Shown: piece by piece, positions 41,606 through 50,466 of the stretch
Layout: each line of letters begins with the position of its first letter
Position numbering within the stretch: the first letter of the stretch is position 1
DNA from: an uncultured Mediterraneibacter sp.
GTDB lineage: Bacteria > Bacillota > Clostridia > Lachnospirales > Lachnospiraceae
Direction: 5' to 3'
Assembly (NCBI GenBank): GCA_944381495.1
Contig: CALWLJ010000001.1
Location: 170,042 to 234,041, forward strand
Length of the DNA: 64,000 bases
Made by a program: the position numbers and the translations under genes
Notes under the pieces: model-generated
The model's input: only the letters and a program-made list of their open reading frames with translations
What the model was told of the DNA's origin: nothing
Database searches by the model: none

Positions 41606-43310
41606 ACAGCTGCCGCATTACTTCAAAGGTATTGTACAGGTTCAGCTGGCCGTAGCCCCATTCCCGGTTTGGATATTCCATTGTGCGGGGGCGTACTGCT
41701 CCAAGAATCAGCAGACTTTTGATCTGGTAGGAGTCAATTCCCGGTACCTTCTGATCGTAAATGAGCCATTCCAGCATCAGCGCCACGGCTCCTGCTGTCA
41801 CTGCGGAAGAGATGCACGAGCCGGAACGGACGGCAAAACGTCCACCCGGAAGCGCTCCTCTGATATTGATCCCCGGCGCTGTGATGTTTGGATTTATGCG
41901 CTGCGTGCGGGTATATCCTCTGCCGGATGCCTGGGCTGTCCCCTCTGTATTCCCGTCGTAATACGAGACGATGACAGGGCTGTTTGTGTTGGCCGGACTT
42001 GTCAGGGTAAAATAGGGGTCCGATTCCAGAAAATATACTTCGCCGCTGAGAAATTCTGTAAGCGGAAGCCACATATGGAACGTGCCTTCTCCAAGGGTAA
42101 GAGGCTCGACGACGATCCTCCAGATTCCCGGAGCCGGCGTATCAAAGCGAAAGAAGACAAGTTCGGAGTTGCTTTTTTCTACAAGCAGCCGATAATCCAG
42201 TGTAACTTTTGTCTTTTCAAAGAGAAAGTCCAGTTCAGCTTCAGCTCCGACCCGGAATGGAATGCGGGAAGTATTTTCACCAGACGGAGAGATGATTGAA
42301 ATAGAGAGGACATTGGGGATTTCCGTCCAGAGTTCAAGGGAAAAACCGCTGACATTCTCACCTACGCGGATCTCCACTGTTTTTGTATCAGATGTATTTT
42401 CAATCCTGCTGTAATAGTGATGACGTTTATCTGCCTCATTTCCTGTGCCTGCAACTGTGATCCGGTTTGGTTTTGTGCTGTAGCCTTCTATAAGGTAAGG
42501 AAATGGAAGAGTTCCAACATGACCGCCCATGCTGGTGCCGAATGTGATGCAGATGACAAGCGGCAGCTTGAGCCGGTCAGCCAGGTCGTTTAAATACTTC
42601 AGCCCGAGCATAAGATCCGTTTCCTGACAGCATACAGTATCTCTTGGAATAAAATAATAATCTTTCAGGTACTGCTTTGCCTGTTTCAGTTTTACCATGG
42701 CAATAGATGCTTCCGGAGCCGCACCAAGAAACTGTTCTTCCGGAACGGCAGAACCGGCGGCAAGACTGGCGGCAAATGTACCATGCCCTGTTTCATCTAC
42801 AGATGGGACAAGAGAAAGAGGATCTGTACTTTTAAGCGCTTCGTTGATATTTTCTTCTGTGTACTCACTTCCGTAGTCAAAACCTTCCGGGGGTATTCCT
42901 GATTGAACAGTCTGATCCCAGATTGCGGCAATCCGGGTGGAACCGTCTATTTTGCGAAAAATCTCGTTTTCAAAGTCAATGCCGCTGTCCAGAAATCCGA
43001 TCAGCACGCCTTGCCCTTTCAGTTGTAGTGTAGGATAATTCTGGATCGGCAGGATTCCCGCCTGGTTCAGTGTCTCCATGCTCATAGGTGCATAGCATTT
43101 CGGAATGGAATTATACGAAAAGCGGGACAGGGCAATCGGTTCGGCGATTTCTTTCGGCAGATAGATACACCTGTAGTCAAACCCGGCATTCTGCGTACAT
43201 GGATCGCCCTGGATCAAACGATCGAAAAAGGGTGTCCTGACATGATCTCCGATAAAGTCCCGGTAGTCTTCTGACAGGATTTGTTCCCGGCATGTAATAG
43301 TATCTGGCAT
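41604..43310 (-). CDS. Csp-like subtilase with cysteine at the nucleophile position
   Basis: 568 residues; GGAG 9 nt before ATG 43310. The S8 fold is recognised from Asp108 (IGFLDSGID), His176 (DETGHGTFAASLAAG) and the segment FAVRSGSCISSAVTAGAVAL. In that segment residue 499, which aligns to the catalytic serine of SGTSMATP-type motifs, is Cys (codon TGC at 41814-41816). A long insertion (about 290-430) between the His and Ser regions is a jelly-roll-like domain, as in Csp germination proteins. There is no signal peptide. In related spore formers some Csp proteins are inactive pseudoproteases. This one could be a pseudoprotease or a thiol variant. Confidence 0.85.
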   Translation of the reverse strand: MPDTITCREQILSEDYRDFIGDHVRTPFFDRLIQGDPCTQNAGFDYRCIYLPKEIAEPIALSRFSYNSIPKCYAPMSMETLNQAGILPIQNYPTLQLKGQGVLIGFLDSGIDFENEIFRKIDGSTRIAAIWDQTVQSGIPPEGFDYGSEYTEENINEALKSTDPLSLVPSVDETGHGTFAASLAAGSAVPEEQFLGAAPEASIAMVKLKQAKQYLKDYYFIPRDTVCCQETDLMLGLKYLNDLADRLKLPLVICITFGTSMGGHVGTLPFPYLIEGYSTKPNRITVAGTGNEADKRHHYYSRIENTSDTKTVEIRVGENVSGFSLELWTEIPNVLSISIISPSGENTSRIPFRVGAEAELDFLFEKTKVTLDYRLLVEKSNSELVFFRFDTPAPGIWRIVVEPLTLGEGTFHMWLPLTEFLSGEVYFLESDPYFTLTSPANTNSPVIVSYYDGNTEGTAQASGRGYTRTQRINPNITAPGINIRGALPGGRFAVRSGSCISSAVTAGAVALMLEWLIYDQKVPGIDSYQIKSLLILGAVRPRTMEYPNREWGYGQLNLYNTFEVMRQL

Positions 43311-43406
43311 AGCTGCAGCTCCGATTTACTGTTATATATTTCTTTAAACTATATGATGGGGGCGAGAAAATAACGCTTAAAAAAATATAAATTAATTTTC
43401 AATGTG

Positions 43407-43434
43407 TTGAAGTTGAAGGATTATAGGTTATAAT
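43407..43434 (+). promoter_or_regulatory. Promoter of the zinc-ribbon/lspA-like unit
   Basis: TTGAAG (43407-43412), 16-nt spacer, perfect TATAAT (43429-43434). Confidence 0.65.
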
Positions 43435-43519
43435 GGAGATATGTCGAAAGCAGTGTATCTGCGGATGGTTCCGCAAAGGCATCTGTCAGCAGAATACACG
43501 CAGAAGGGAGAAGATTAGG

Positions 43520-44128
43520 ATGAAAGATTTCTGGGAAGACCTTGGAAAAAGAATTGGTGAAACAGCAGAGACAATGACGAATAAAGCGGGAGAGGCAATT
43601 GAAATCCAGCGCCTCAAGAGCCAGGTAAGAGCAATGGCGCGGGAAAATGCCGTGGATCTTATGTCTCTTGGCAGGATGATCTACGACCGTTTTAAAGACG
43701 GCGAAGAAGTAGAGGAAGCGGCAAAAGGTATTTGTGAGGCGATACGTACCCGTGAGGAGAATATGAACGGCTATGAGAAGAAAATCGCCAGGATCAAGGG
43801 TGCGGCAGAATGTTCAAACTGCGGGAAGATGGTGGCAAAGGATATGCTTTTCTGCCCTTATTGCGGAGAAAAGGTGAATTCCTCTGTGTTTGACGATGCG
43901 GAATCAGAAGGATCCGATGAGGCTGCCGATATTTTTGCAGATGAAGAGGAATATGCTTATGGAGAAAAGCTGAAGGAGGCTGCTGAAGAATGTGCGGATA
44001 CTGTGAAAGACAAAGCAGCAGATGTACTGGACAAGGCAGCTGAGAAGATGGGGGAAGCCGCGGATAAAATGGAAGAAACTGCCGATAAGATAAAAAATGA
44101 AAAGACAGCAGAAGACGAAGCGGAATAG
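43520..44128 (+). CDS. Coiled-coil protein with central zinc-ribbon, function unknown
   Basis: 202 residues from ATG 43520 (GAAGGGAG about 9 nt upstream; a longer frame from 43433 has no site). The first 95 residues form an amphipathic helix (EDLGKRIGETAETMTNKAGEAIEIQRLK). A zinc-ribbon follows at about 98-115 (CSNCGKM, FCPYCGE). The last third is an acidic helical stretch with repeats such as AADVLDKAAEKMGEAADKMEE, resembling apolipoprotein-like or LEA-like sequence. No membrane segment. The LspA-like gene starts 27 nt later. Function unknown. Confidence 0.75.
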   Translation: MKDFWEDLGKRIGETAETMTNKAGEAIEIQRLKSQVRAMARENAVDLMSLGRMIYDRFKDGEEVEEAAKGICEAIRTREENMNGYEKKIARIKGAAECSNCGKMVAKDMLFCPYCGEKVNSSVFDDAESEGSDEAADIFADEEEYAYGEKLKEAAEECADTVKDKAADVLDKAAEKMGEAADKMEETADKIKNEKTAEDEAE

Positions 44129-44155
44129 AGCAGCTTCAACGGAAATGGAAGCAAA

Positions 44156-44659
44156 GTGAGGTTTATAAAAGCAGATATGAAAATAGGAAAGTTATGGTTT
44201 CTTGGCGGCGCAGCCGGATTGTTTTCTCTGGATCAGATTATGAAGTCCTATGCAGAACAGAATCTGGATAAGGGGGAAGAAAAATATCTGACGGATAAGG
44301 TTGTCCTTCGAAGAGTTCACAACAAAGGTATGTGCCTGAATCTGCTTGATGGCCAGCCAGAGACAGTGAAAACTCTTTCACTGGCGGCGACAATTGTGCT
44401 GACTGTCCTTCAGATTCCGCTTATTTTTACAAAAGGGCGTTTCTGGAAGAAAATGGGATTCGAATTTCTGCTTTCCGGTGCCTGGAGCAATACATTTGAC
44501 CGGGCAGCAAGAGGGCATGTGGTAGACTACATCGGCTTTAAAACGGAAAACGAAAAGGTATCGCAGGTTACATACAACCTGGGTGATTTCTTCATTGCGG
44601 CCGGAAGCGTGATTCTGGTGCTTACAGCATTATTCTCCGGCAGCAAAGCTGAGGACTGA
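44156..44659 (+). CDS. LspA-like lipoprotein signal peptidase homolog
   Basis: 167 residues from GTG 44156 (TGGAAG 4 nt upstream; ATG 44177 is possible but poorly spaced). Four membrane helices. The two aspartates that form the aspartic-protease site of LspA are recognisable: SNTFDRAARGHVVDYIGF and TYNLGDFFIAAG. The usual TGAAF-type segment is RVHNKGMCLNLL. Divergent from standard LspA, so it may be a second lipoprotein signal peptidase or a related membrane aspartyl protease. It is probably coupled to the preceding zinc-ribbon gene. Confidence 0.75.
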   Translation: MRFIKADMKIGKLWFLGGAAGLFSLDQIMKSYAEQNLDKGEEKYLTDKVVLRRVHNKGMCLNLLDGQPETVKTLSLAATIVLTVLQIPLIFTKGRFWKKMGFEFLLSGAWSNTFDRAARGHVVDYIGFKTENEKVSQVTYNLGDFFIAAGSVILVLTALFSGSKAED

Positions 44660-44719
44660 ACTTCCATGTCTGTACATGGTTCTGGCATGCATGCTGTATG
44701 ATACATTGATAGTATGCAT

Positions 44720-44748
44720 TTTACAGGCGGGATAAAATGTGCTATGAT
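44720..44748 (+). promoter_or_regulatory. Promoter of nudC
   Basis: TTTACA (44720-44725), 17-nt spacer, TATGAT (44743-44748); ATG 36 nt downstream. Confidence 0.75.
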
Positions 44749-44783
44749 AGACAGGAATTTTAGTTCAGACAGGAGAGATACAA

Positions 44784-45620
44784 ATGATACAGGACATACA
44801 GCCTCATCATTATAATAACCAGTATCGGCCCGTACCGCCGGATCCGGACTGTTATGCGATGTATTATGAGCCTCATACAGCGATGCTCAGAAAGACTCCG
44901 GAGGGAATTGAGTTTCCCAGATTTCGGGATCTGGAACGGCTGAATGAAGAGATATATGACGAGAGTATATATCTCTTTACCATTGACGAGGAACGCTATT
45001 ATCTGGTACAGGATATCAACCGGGCTCCGCTGTCTCCTTTTACAATGGAGAATACAGAGATCTTTCGGGAAGCGGAACCCAGGTATCTTTCTTTTGCAGG
45101 AATTACAGGCTATCAGCTTCACAACTGGTATGAAAGCCATAAATACTGTGGAAGATGCGGACATATTATGAAGCGGGACGGGAAGGAACGGATGCTCTAC
45201 TGTGAAGCGTGTCACAATATGGAGTTTCCTAAGATCTGCCCGGCGGTTATTATCGGCGTCACAGATGGGAACCGTATTCTTATGTCAAAATATGCGGGAA
45301 GGGCATATAAGAAATATGCGCTGCTGGCAGGATTTACCGAGATTGGCGAGACGGTGGAGGAAACAGTGGCCCGTGAGGTAATGGAGGAGGTCGGACTCAA
45401 AGTCAAAAATATCCGCTATTATAAATCACAGCCCTGGTCTTTCAGCGATACCCTTCTTATGGGATTTTACTGTGACCTGGACGGTGACGGAGCGATTACA
45501 CTGGACCGGGAAGAACTGGCTCTTGCAGAATGGTTTGACCGGGAGGATATTCCGGATCATATGTCTACAGAGAGTCTGACGAACGAGATGATAATGAAAT
45601 TTAAAAACGGAGAAGTATAG
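44784..45620 (+). CDS. nudC: NAD(H) pyrophosphatase NudC
   Basis: 278 residues; AGGAGAG upstream. An N-terminal domain (1-115) is followed by a four-cysteine zinc-ribbon (CGRCGH, CEACHN), the Nudix box GFTEIGETVEETVAREVMEEVGL with all key acidic residues, and the NudC-specific SQPW motif (YKSQPWSF). It hydrolyses NADH to NMNH and AMP and can remove NAD caps from RNA. Complete. Confidence 0.94.
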   Translation: MIQDIQPHHYNNQYRPVPPDPDCYAMYYEPHTAMLRKTPEGIEFPRFRDLERLNEEIYDESIYLFTIDEERYYLVQDINRAPLSPFTMENTEIFREAEPRYLSFAGITGYQLHNWYESHKYCGRCGHIMKRDGKERMLYCEACHNMEFPKICPAVIIGVTDGNRILMSKYAGRAYKKYALLAGFTEIGETVEETVAREVMEEVGLKVKNIRYYKSQPWSFSDTLLMGFYCDLDGDGAITLDREELALAEWFDREDIPDHMSTESLTNEMIMKFKNGEV

Positions 45621-45632
45621 GAGGAAACATAG

Positions 45633-46055
45633 ATGAGAGCAGAATTTGATGACAGCCTTGTAACAGGAAACGAGATGATTGACGGACAGCACAGAGAACT
45701 GATTGATAAGATCAACAAGCTTCTGGACAGCTGTGAGACAAGTAAGGATAAAGTCGTTGCGGTTCAGACGCTGGATTACCTTGCTGATTATACGGAGTTC
45801 CATTTCGGCGAGGAGGAAAAGCTTCAGGAATCTATCGGATATCCGGGAATCAATGAGCACAAGAAAGAGCATGATAAGCTTCGTCAGGTGGTAAAAGATC
45901 TTTACAATATGCTTGAGGAGGAAGAAGGTCCGTCGGCGGCGTTTGTAGAGCAGGTAAATGTCAATGTGATCGAATGGCTTTACAGACACATTAAGGGATT
46001 TGACCGCTCTGTAGCAGAGTACAAATTTATGAACGAGAGCAGCGAAAGACTGTAA
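45633..46055 (+). CDS. Bacteriohemerythrin, oxygen-binding di-iron protein
   Basis: 140 residues with the standard iron ligands in order: DGQHRELI, EFHFGEEEKL, NEHKKEHDKL and YRHIKGFD. A four-helix bundle binding O2 at a di-iron site, used for oxygen storage or sensing in anaerobes. It follows nudC after 12 nt with AGGAGG overlapping that gap, so both are probably cotranscribed. A long-loop terminator follows. Confidence 0.95.
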   Translation: MRAEFDDSLVTGNEMIDGQHRELIDKINKLLDSCETSKDKVVAVQTLDYLADYTEFHFGEEEKLQESIGYPGINEHKKEHDKLRQVVKDLYNMLEEEEGPSAAFVEQVNVNVIEWLYRHIKGFDRSVAEYKFMNESSERL

Positions 46056-46126
46056 GACCTGTATTGTCCTTCTGCAAATGCAGGGGGAGCCGTACCGTGA
46101 CATGTCCGACCTGCAAACAGATAACA

Positions 46127-46205
46127 AGCCATACAGATAAGTTTTCCGGCATTCATATAACAAATGAATGATTGAACGGTCAACATATCTGTATGGCCTT
46201 TTTAA
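46127..46205. terminator. Terminator with a long loop, convergent with pepT
   Basis: AGCCATACAGATA (46127-46139) pairs with TATCTGTATGGC (46186-46197) and is followed by CTTTTTAATA. The 46-nt loop contains another small palindrome, CATTCAT/ATGAATG. On the minus strand it ends pepT. Confidence 0.75.
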
Positions 46206-46225
46206 TAATCTGCAGTATTTTGAAT

Positions 46226-47464
46226 TCAGCTTTGTCTGCCTGTTCCCTGGCGAGAATAAATTTTTACCAGTTCAATGGCAACGTTACATGCAGCCTCCAT
46301 CCCTTCAGCGGTGATGTGCTCATATGGGCCATGATACCCATGACCGCCTGTTCCCAGATTAGGGCAGGGCAGTCCTTTGAAGCTGAGCTGAGCTCCGTCT
46401 GTGCCCCCGCGGATAGGCAGGATCAGAGGTTCGATCCCCACATTCCGGCATGCTTGTTCTGCATTTTCAATCAAGTGCATGGATCCTGCAATAATCTCAG
46501 CCATATTCCGATACTGGTCGGTAATGGTCAGAGTCACAGTCCCCCGGCCGTATTTCTGATTCATCGCTTTTACAATATCGTGCAGTTTCTGTTTCCTTTT
46601 CTCGAAAGAATCTGCCTGGTGATCCCGGACAATGTAGCGCAGGACCGCTTCGGCCACATCGCCCTTCATATCTGTCAGATGATAGAAACCTTCATATCCT
46701 TCTGTATCACGCGGTGTTTCCTGAGGAGGCAGCAGGGAATTGATTTCCATGGCCACAAGAGAAGCGTTTACCATGATGTCTTTTGCAGAACCGGGGTGGA
46801 CATTTACACCGGTAATCTTAAATTCTGCACGGCATGCGTTGAAATTCTCATACTGGATTTCTCCTTCTGTATCTCCGTCGAGAGTATAGGCAAAATCAGC
46901 GCCGAATTCTTCGAGGTCAAAATTGGATGCGCCCAGGCCGATCTCTTCATCGGGTGTGAAGGCTATTGCTACCGGTCCGTGAGGAATCTCTTCTTCCATA
47001 AGCCGTTCTGCCATGGTCATGATCTCGGCGATCCCCGCCTTATCATCGGCGCCCAGAATTGTGGTTCCGTCACTTGTAATGAGCGTACGCCCTTTCAGAC
47101 CGGACAGATGCGGGAACTGTTCCGGAGAAAGTACGCGTCCGCTGTCTCCAAGGGGGAGGTCCCGCCCGTCATAATCGCTGTGGACTACCGGTATGATACG
47201 GTGATCGCAGAAGTCAGACACAGTGTCCATGTGTGCGATGAAGCCGATAACCGGACGGTCCTCATAGCCGGGGGAAGGCGGAATATGAGCATAAAGATAA
47301 CATTTAGTATTTACTTTGACATCCGTGATCCCCATAGTAAATAATTCCCGGTGGAGATGCCATGCAAGTTCAAACTGGCATGCGCTGGAGGGAACGGAGC
47401 TGCTCTCCTCATCGCTGGGAGTACGGATCGTTACATATTTCAAAAGTCTGTCGCAACAGTTCAT
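46226..47464 (-). CDS. pepT: Peptidase T (tripeptide aminopeptidase)
   Basis: 412 residues; AAGGAGAAAACTGAA before ATG 47464. M20-family dizinc peptidase. Metal and catalytic segments: GFIAHMDTVSDF, LGADDKAGIAEI, FTPDEEIGLGA, YTLDGDTEGE and, near the end, LGTGGHGYHGPYEH. It starts MNCCDRLLKYVTIRTPSDE. It removes the N-terminal residue of tripeptides in the cytoplasm. Ends at the shared terminator. Confidence 0.95.
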   Translation of the reverse strand: MNCCDRLLKYVTIRTPSDEESSSVPSSACQFELAWHLHRELFTMGITDVKVNTKCYLYAHIPPSPGYEDRPVIGFIAHMDTVSDFCDHRIIPVVHSDYDGRDLPLGDSGRVLSPEQFPHLSGLKGRTLITSDGTTILGADDKAGIAEIMTMAERLMEEEIPHGPVAIAFTPDEEIGLGASNFDLEEFGADFAYTLDGDTEGEIQYENFNACRAEFKITGVNVHPGSAKDIMVNASLVAMEINSLLPPQETPRDTEGYEGFYHLTDMKGDVAEAVLRYIVRDHQADSFEKRKQKLHDIVKAMNQKYGRGTVTLTITDQYRNMAEIIAGSMHLIENAEQACRNVGIEPLILPIRGGTDGAQLSFKGLPCPNLGTGGHGYHGPYEHITAEGMEAACNVAIELVKIYSRQGTGRQS

Positions 47465-47597
47465 TTCAGTTTTCTCCTTTATTCATTGTCTGATTCTCCC
47501 TAATATATCCGTTAACTGTCTTCTGCATTCCCGCCAGCAACGAGTCAAACGGACATGCTTGTATCGGGGACTCTGACTTTAGACGGATAATAGAATC

Positions 47598-48860
47598 CTA
47601 GTCGTGATAAACAATATTTCCGCCGCACAGGGTCATCTTGACCTTGCCGTACAGATCCCATCCGGTAAATGGGGTGTTGGAGGATTGGGAAAGATAGCTT
47701 TCCGGTTTCCACTGCTCTTCCGGATCAAAGACGACAAGATCAGCTGGGCAGCCCGGACGGATACTGCCGCAGGGCAAGTGATAGAGTCTGGCAGGATTGA
47801 CAGTCATTTTCTCAAGCAGCTGCATCATGGACAGATGTCCTGGACGCACCAGTGAAGTAATACCCAGAGCAAGAGAGGTCTCAAGTCCGGTAATTCCGCT
47901 TGGCGCAGCAGTGATGGAGCGCTCTTTTTCTTCCTTACTGTGCGGAGCATGGTCTGTGGCGATAATATCAACTGTGCCGTCTGCAAGACCGCGGATAATA
48001 GCCTGCCTGTCTTCCTCTGTACGGAGCGGCGGATTCATTTTCGCCAGAGTGCCGTATTTGAGGACAGCGTCTTCCGTGAGAGTAAAATGGTGAGGTGTTG
48101 CCTCGGCGTGAAGTCTGGCTCCGAGAGACCGGAATATCCTGACCAGCTCAACAGAACGTCCGGAACTGATATGCTGGATCACAACATGAGCTCCGGAGCG
48201 GAGGGCAAGCATGCAGTCCCGCGCGACCAGCGACTCCTCTGCAATAGCCGGTGAACCATATATTCCCAGCCTGTCAGATACAGGGCCGTGATTGATGCCG
48301 TTATTTTTAATAAACGAGGGATCTTCTTCGTGGAGACTGATGGGAACGTCAAGTTCTCCGGCCTTTACCATGGCTTTATATAGAAAAGCAGCATCCCGAA
48401 GAGGAATTCCGTCGTCGGTAAAACCACAGGCACCTGCGGCTTTCAGCGCCTCCATATCGGTCAGTTCCATCCCTTTGAGTCCTGTTGATACACTGGCCGC
48501 CTGGTAAACGTGAATTGCTTCCTTTTCTGCCTTGGCAAGATTCTCAGTAAGCACCGGGACGGAGTCGATCACCGGAGAGGTATTTGCCATACATATGACA
48601 GAAGTAAACCCTCCTTTTGCAGCGGCAAGAGCTCCGGTGTGGATCGTCTCCTTGTAAGTAAATCCAGGATCACGGAAATGCACATGGGTGTCTACCAGTC
48701 CCGGGGCAACGGTGAGCCCGGAAACGTCAATCGTTTGCTCCCCTTGAGTTTCAGGAAGATTTTCCCCTGTTTCAGTGATCAGACCGTTCTGGATACGGAG
48801 ATCAGATATGCCGCAGAATCCGGAATCCGGATCCATGATCAATCCATTCTTTATAATCAT
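47598..48860 (-). CDS. pyrC: Dihydroorotase
   Basis: 420 residues from ATG 48860, AAGGAGG 9 nt upstream on the minus strand; an upstream extension in frame lacks a site. Zinc amidohydrolase forming dihydroorotate in pyrimidine synthesis. Signatures: DTHVHFRDPGFTYKETI, SLHEEDPSF, VIQHISS, HAEATPHHF, IIATDHAPHSKEEK. The other pyr genes are absent nearby, so it is a stand-alone pyrC. No clear terminator follows. Confidence 0.95.
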   Translation of the reverse strand: MIIKNGLIMDPDSGFCGISDLRIQNGLITETGENLPETQGEQTIDVSGLTVAPGLVDTHVHFRDPGFTYKETIHTGALAAAKGGFTSVICMANTSPVIDSVPVLTENLAKAEKEAIHVYQAASVSTGLKGMELTDMEALKAAGACGFTDDGIPLRDAAFLYKAMVKAGELDVPISLHEEDPSFIKNNGINHGPVSDRLGIYGSPAIAEESLVARDCMLALRSGAHVVIQHISSGRSVELVRIFRSLGARLHAEATPHHFTLTEDAVLKYGTLAKMNPPLRTEEDRQAIIRGLADGTVDIIATDHAPHSKEEKERSITAAPSGITGLETSLALGITSLVRPGHLSMMQLLEKMTVNPARLYHLPCGSIRPGCPADLVVFDPEEQWKPESYLSQSSNTPFTGWDLYGKVKMTLCGGNIVYHD

Positions 48861-48961
48861 TGCAATAGCCTCCTTATTATTTTTACTTAGTATAACCTGA
48901 TTGAGAGATCCATTCAATATAGAAAATCTGTCGCCCGGTTTTGCTGCCGGGAAATATAAAG

Positions 48962-49002
48962 ACCGGGAGGACCGGTGCATTTCTGCAGCCGGCCCTCCCG
49001 GA
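48962..49002 (-). terminator. Terminator of the phosphofructokinase gene
   Basis: Long GC-rich stem, CCGGGAGG and CCGG pairing with their complements around a GAAA-type loop; on the minus strand the tail is TCTTTATATTT. Confidence 0.8.
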
Positions 49003-49014
49003 GGAGGAGTATGC

Positions 49015-50247
49015 TTAAATCTGTCTGAACAGGTGACGGGGGATACCGTCTACCATGATGGGAGATACATCTCCCTGGATCAGCGGGCGGACATAATTGA
49101 CAAATTCATCTGTTACATAGGTGCCTTCCTCATTGACCCATTCGCGGGGAACAAGTTTTTCATCGTTGGCAATCTTATGGACATCTTTGACTTCAGTTCC
49201 GCTCTGATAAGGATCATCGGACAGTCGTTTCAGCACGACCATCTTACCAGAGTCTCCTTCATCAGCCGCCTTGACCGCCGCGCCTCCGACCTGAGAAGCT
49301 TCCAGAATATCAATACGTGACGCGCAGTGTGATGCAGAGCGCTGAAGAGAGCTCAATTCTATAGAGCGAGTCTTGCATCCGATTTCTCCGGCAATGTAGC
49401 TGGCGAGATAATTTGCTGTTCCTGAGAGCTGCTTGTGTCCGAACGCATCTACGAAATCAATGCTCTGTCCCAGTTCACATACATAGCGTCCGTCGGCAAG
49501 CCGGATCCCTTCGGATACAGCTACGACTACGGAAGGCTTCTGAGCGAGGAGCTCCTTTACTTTAGTTCCAAATGCTTCAATGTCAAATGGAAGCTCCGGG
49601 AGATAGATGAGATCAGGCCCGGCACAGTCCTCTCCTTTTGCAAGCGCTGCGGCCCCGGTGAGCCAGCCGGCATTCCGGCCCATGATCTCAACGATAGATA
49701 CCAGACCCCGTTCATATTCCAGGCAGAAACTGTCACGGATGATCTCCTTGACAGAAGTACCGATATATTTGGCTGCGCTGCCGTATCCTGGCGTATGGTC
49801 GGTCAGTGCCAGATCGTTGTCGATCGTCTTAGGGCAGCCGATAAATCTGGTCGGCTGTCCTGTTACAATAGCATAGTCGGACAGCTTCTTGATCGTGTCC
49901 ATGGAGTCATTTCCGCCGATATAGATAAATGCCTCAATGTCCAGTTTGTTCAGGATAGAAAAAATTTTCTCGTAGACCTCTCTGTCCTGATGGATCTCCG
50001 GCAGTTTGTACCGGCAGGATCCCAGAAATGCAGCAGGAGTTCTCTTCAGCAGTTCGGTGTCAAGATCATTGGTAATATATTCTGACAGATCGATATAGCG
50101 CTCCTGAAGAAAACCCTGAATCCCGTGCAGCATGCCATATACCTTTCCGGCGCCGCGGTCCTTCGCTGTTCGGTAAACTCCTGCGAGACTTGAATTGATC
50201 GCAGCGGTAGGACCGCCTGATTGTCCGACAATAACATTTCCTTTCAT
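49015..50247 (-). CDS. 6-phosphofructokinase, probably pyrophosphate-dependent
   Basis: 410 residues from ATG 50247, with GGAGG upstream. PFK fold: IVGQSGGPTAAINSSLAG, IYIGGNDSMDT, PKTIDNDLALTDHTPGYGSAAKY, GRNAGWLTG and a closing helix. The lysine of PKTIDND, in place of Gly in ATP-dependent PFKs, points to pyrophosphate as phosphate donor; the usual GGDD is GGND here. It phosphorylates fructose 6-phosphate reversibly. Single-gene unit, divergent from glf. Confidence 0.88.
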   Translation of the reverse strand: MKGNVIVGQSGGPTAAINSSLAGVYRTAKDRGAGKVYGMLHGIQGFLQERYIDLSEYITNDLDTELLKRTPAAFLGSCRYKLPEIHQDREVYEKIFSILNKLDIEAFIYIGGNDSMDTIKKLSDYAIVTGQPTRFIGCPKTIDNDLALTDHTPGYGSAAKYIGTSVKEIIRDSFCLEYERGLVSIVEIMGRNAGWLTGAAALAKGEDCAGPDLIYLPELPFDIEAFGTKVKELLAQKPSVVVAVSEGIRLADGRYVCELGQSIDFVDAFGHKQLSGTANYLASYIAGEIGCKTRSIELSSLQRSASHCASRIDILEASQVGGAAVKAADEGDSGKMVVLKRLSDDPYQSGTEVKDVHKIANDEKLVPREWVNEEGTYVTDEFVNYVRPLIQGDVSPIMVDGIPRHLFRQI

Positions 50248-50313
50248 ATAAGATACCTCCGTTATAATATTCATCTTTCAGAAACAGCCCGGTTCTGAAA
50301 AAGCTCTATTACA

Positions 50314-50342
50314 AGTTTAGTGCATAATGACTAATTTGTAAA
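50314..50342 (-). promoter_or_regulatory. Promoter of the phosphofructokinase gene
   Basis: On the minus strand TTTACA (50342-50337), 17-nt spacer, TAAACT (50319-50314). Confidence 0.75.
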
Positions 50343-50466
50343 TGGAAAAATAAAAATTATGGGCAAAATAACGAAAAGACGGGAAAGGAGAGAAAAAAAG
50401 AAAAAAAGATGATAAGATAGCTGTAACACGGCGCTCAATGCTGCCAGAATAAAGGAGAGGAATCGA

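Noticed and set aside
46172-47344. Plus-strand frame of 390 codons opposite pepT
   Set aside because: pepT carries all family motifs and a ribosome site; this is its reverse shadow.
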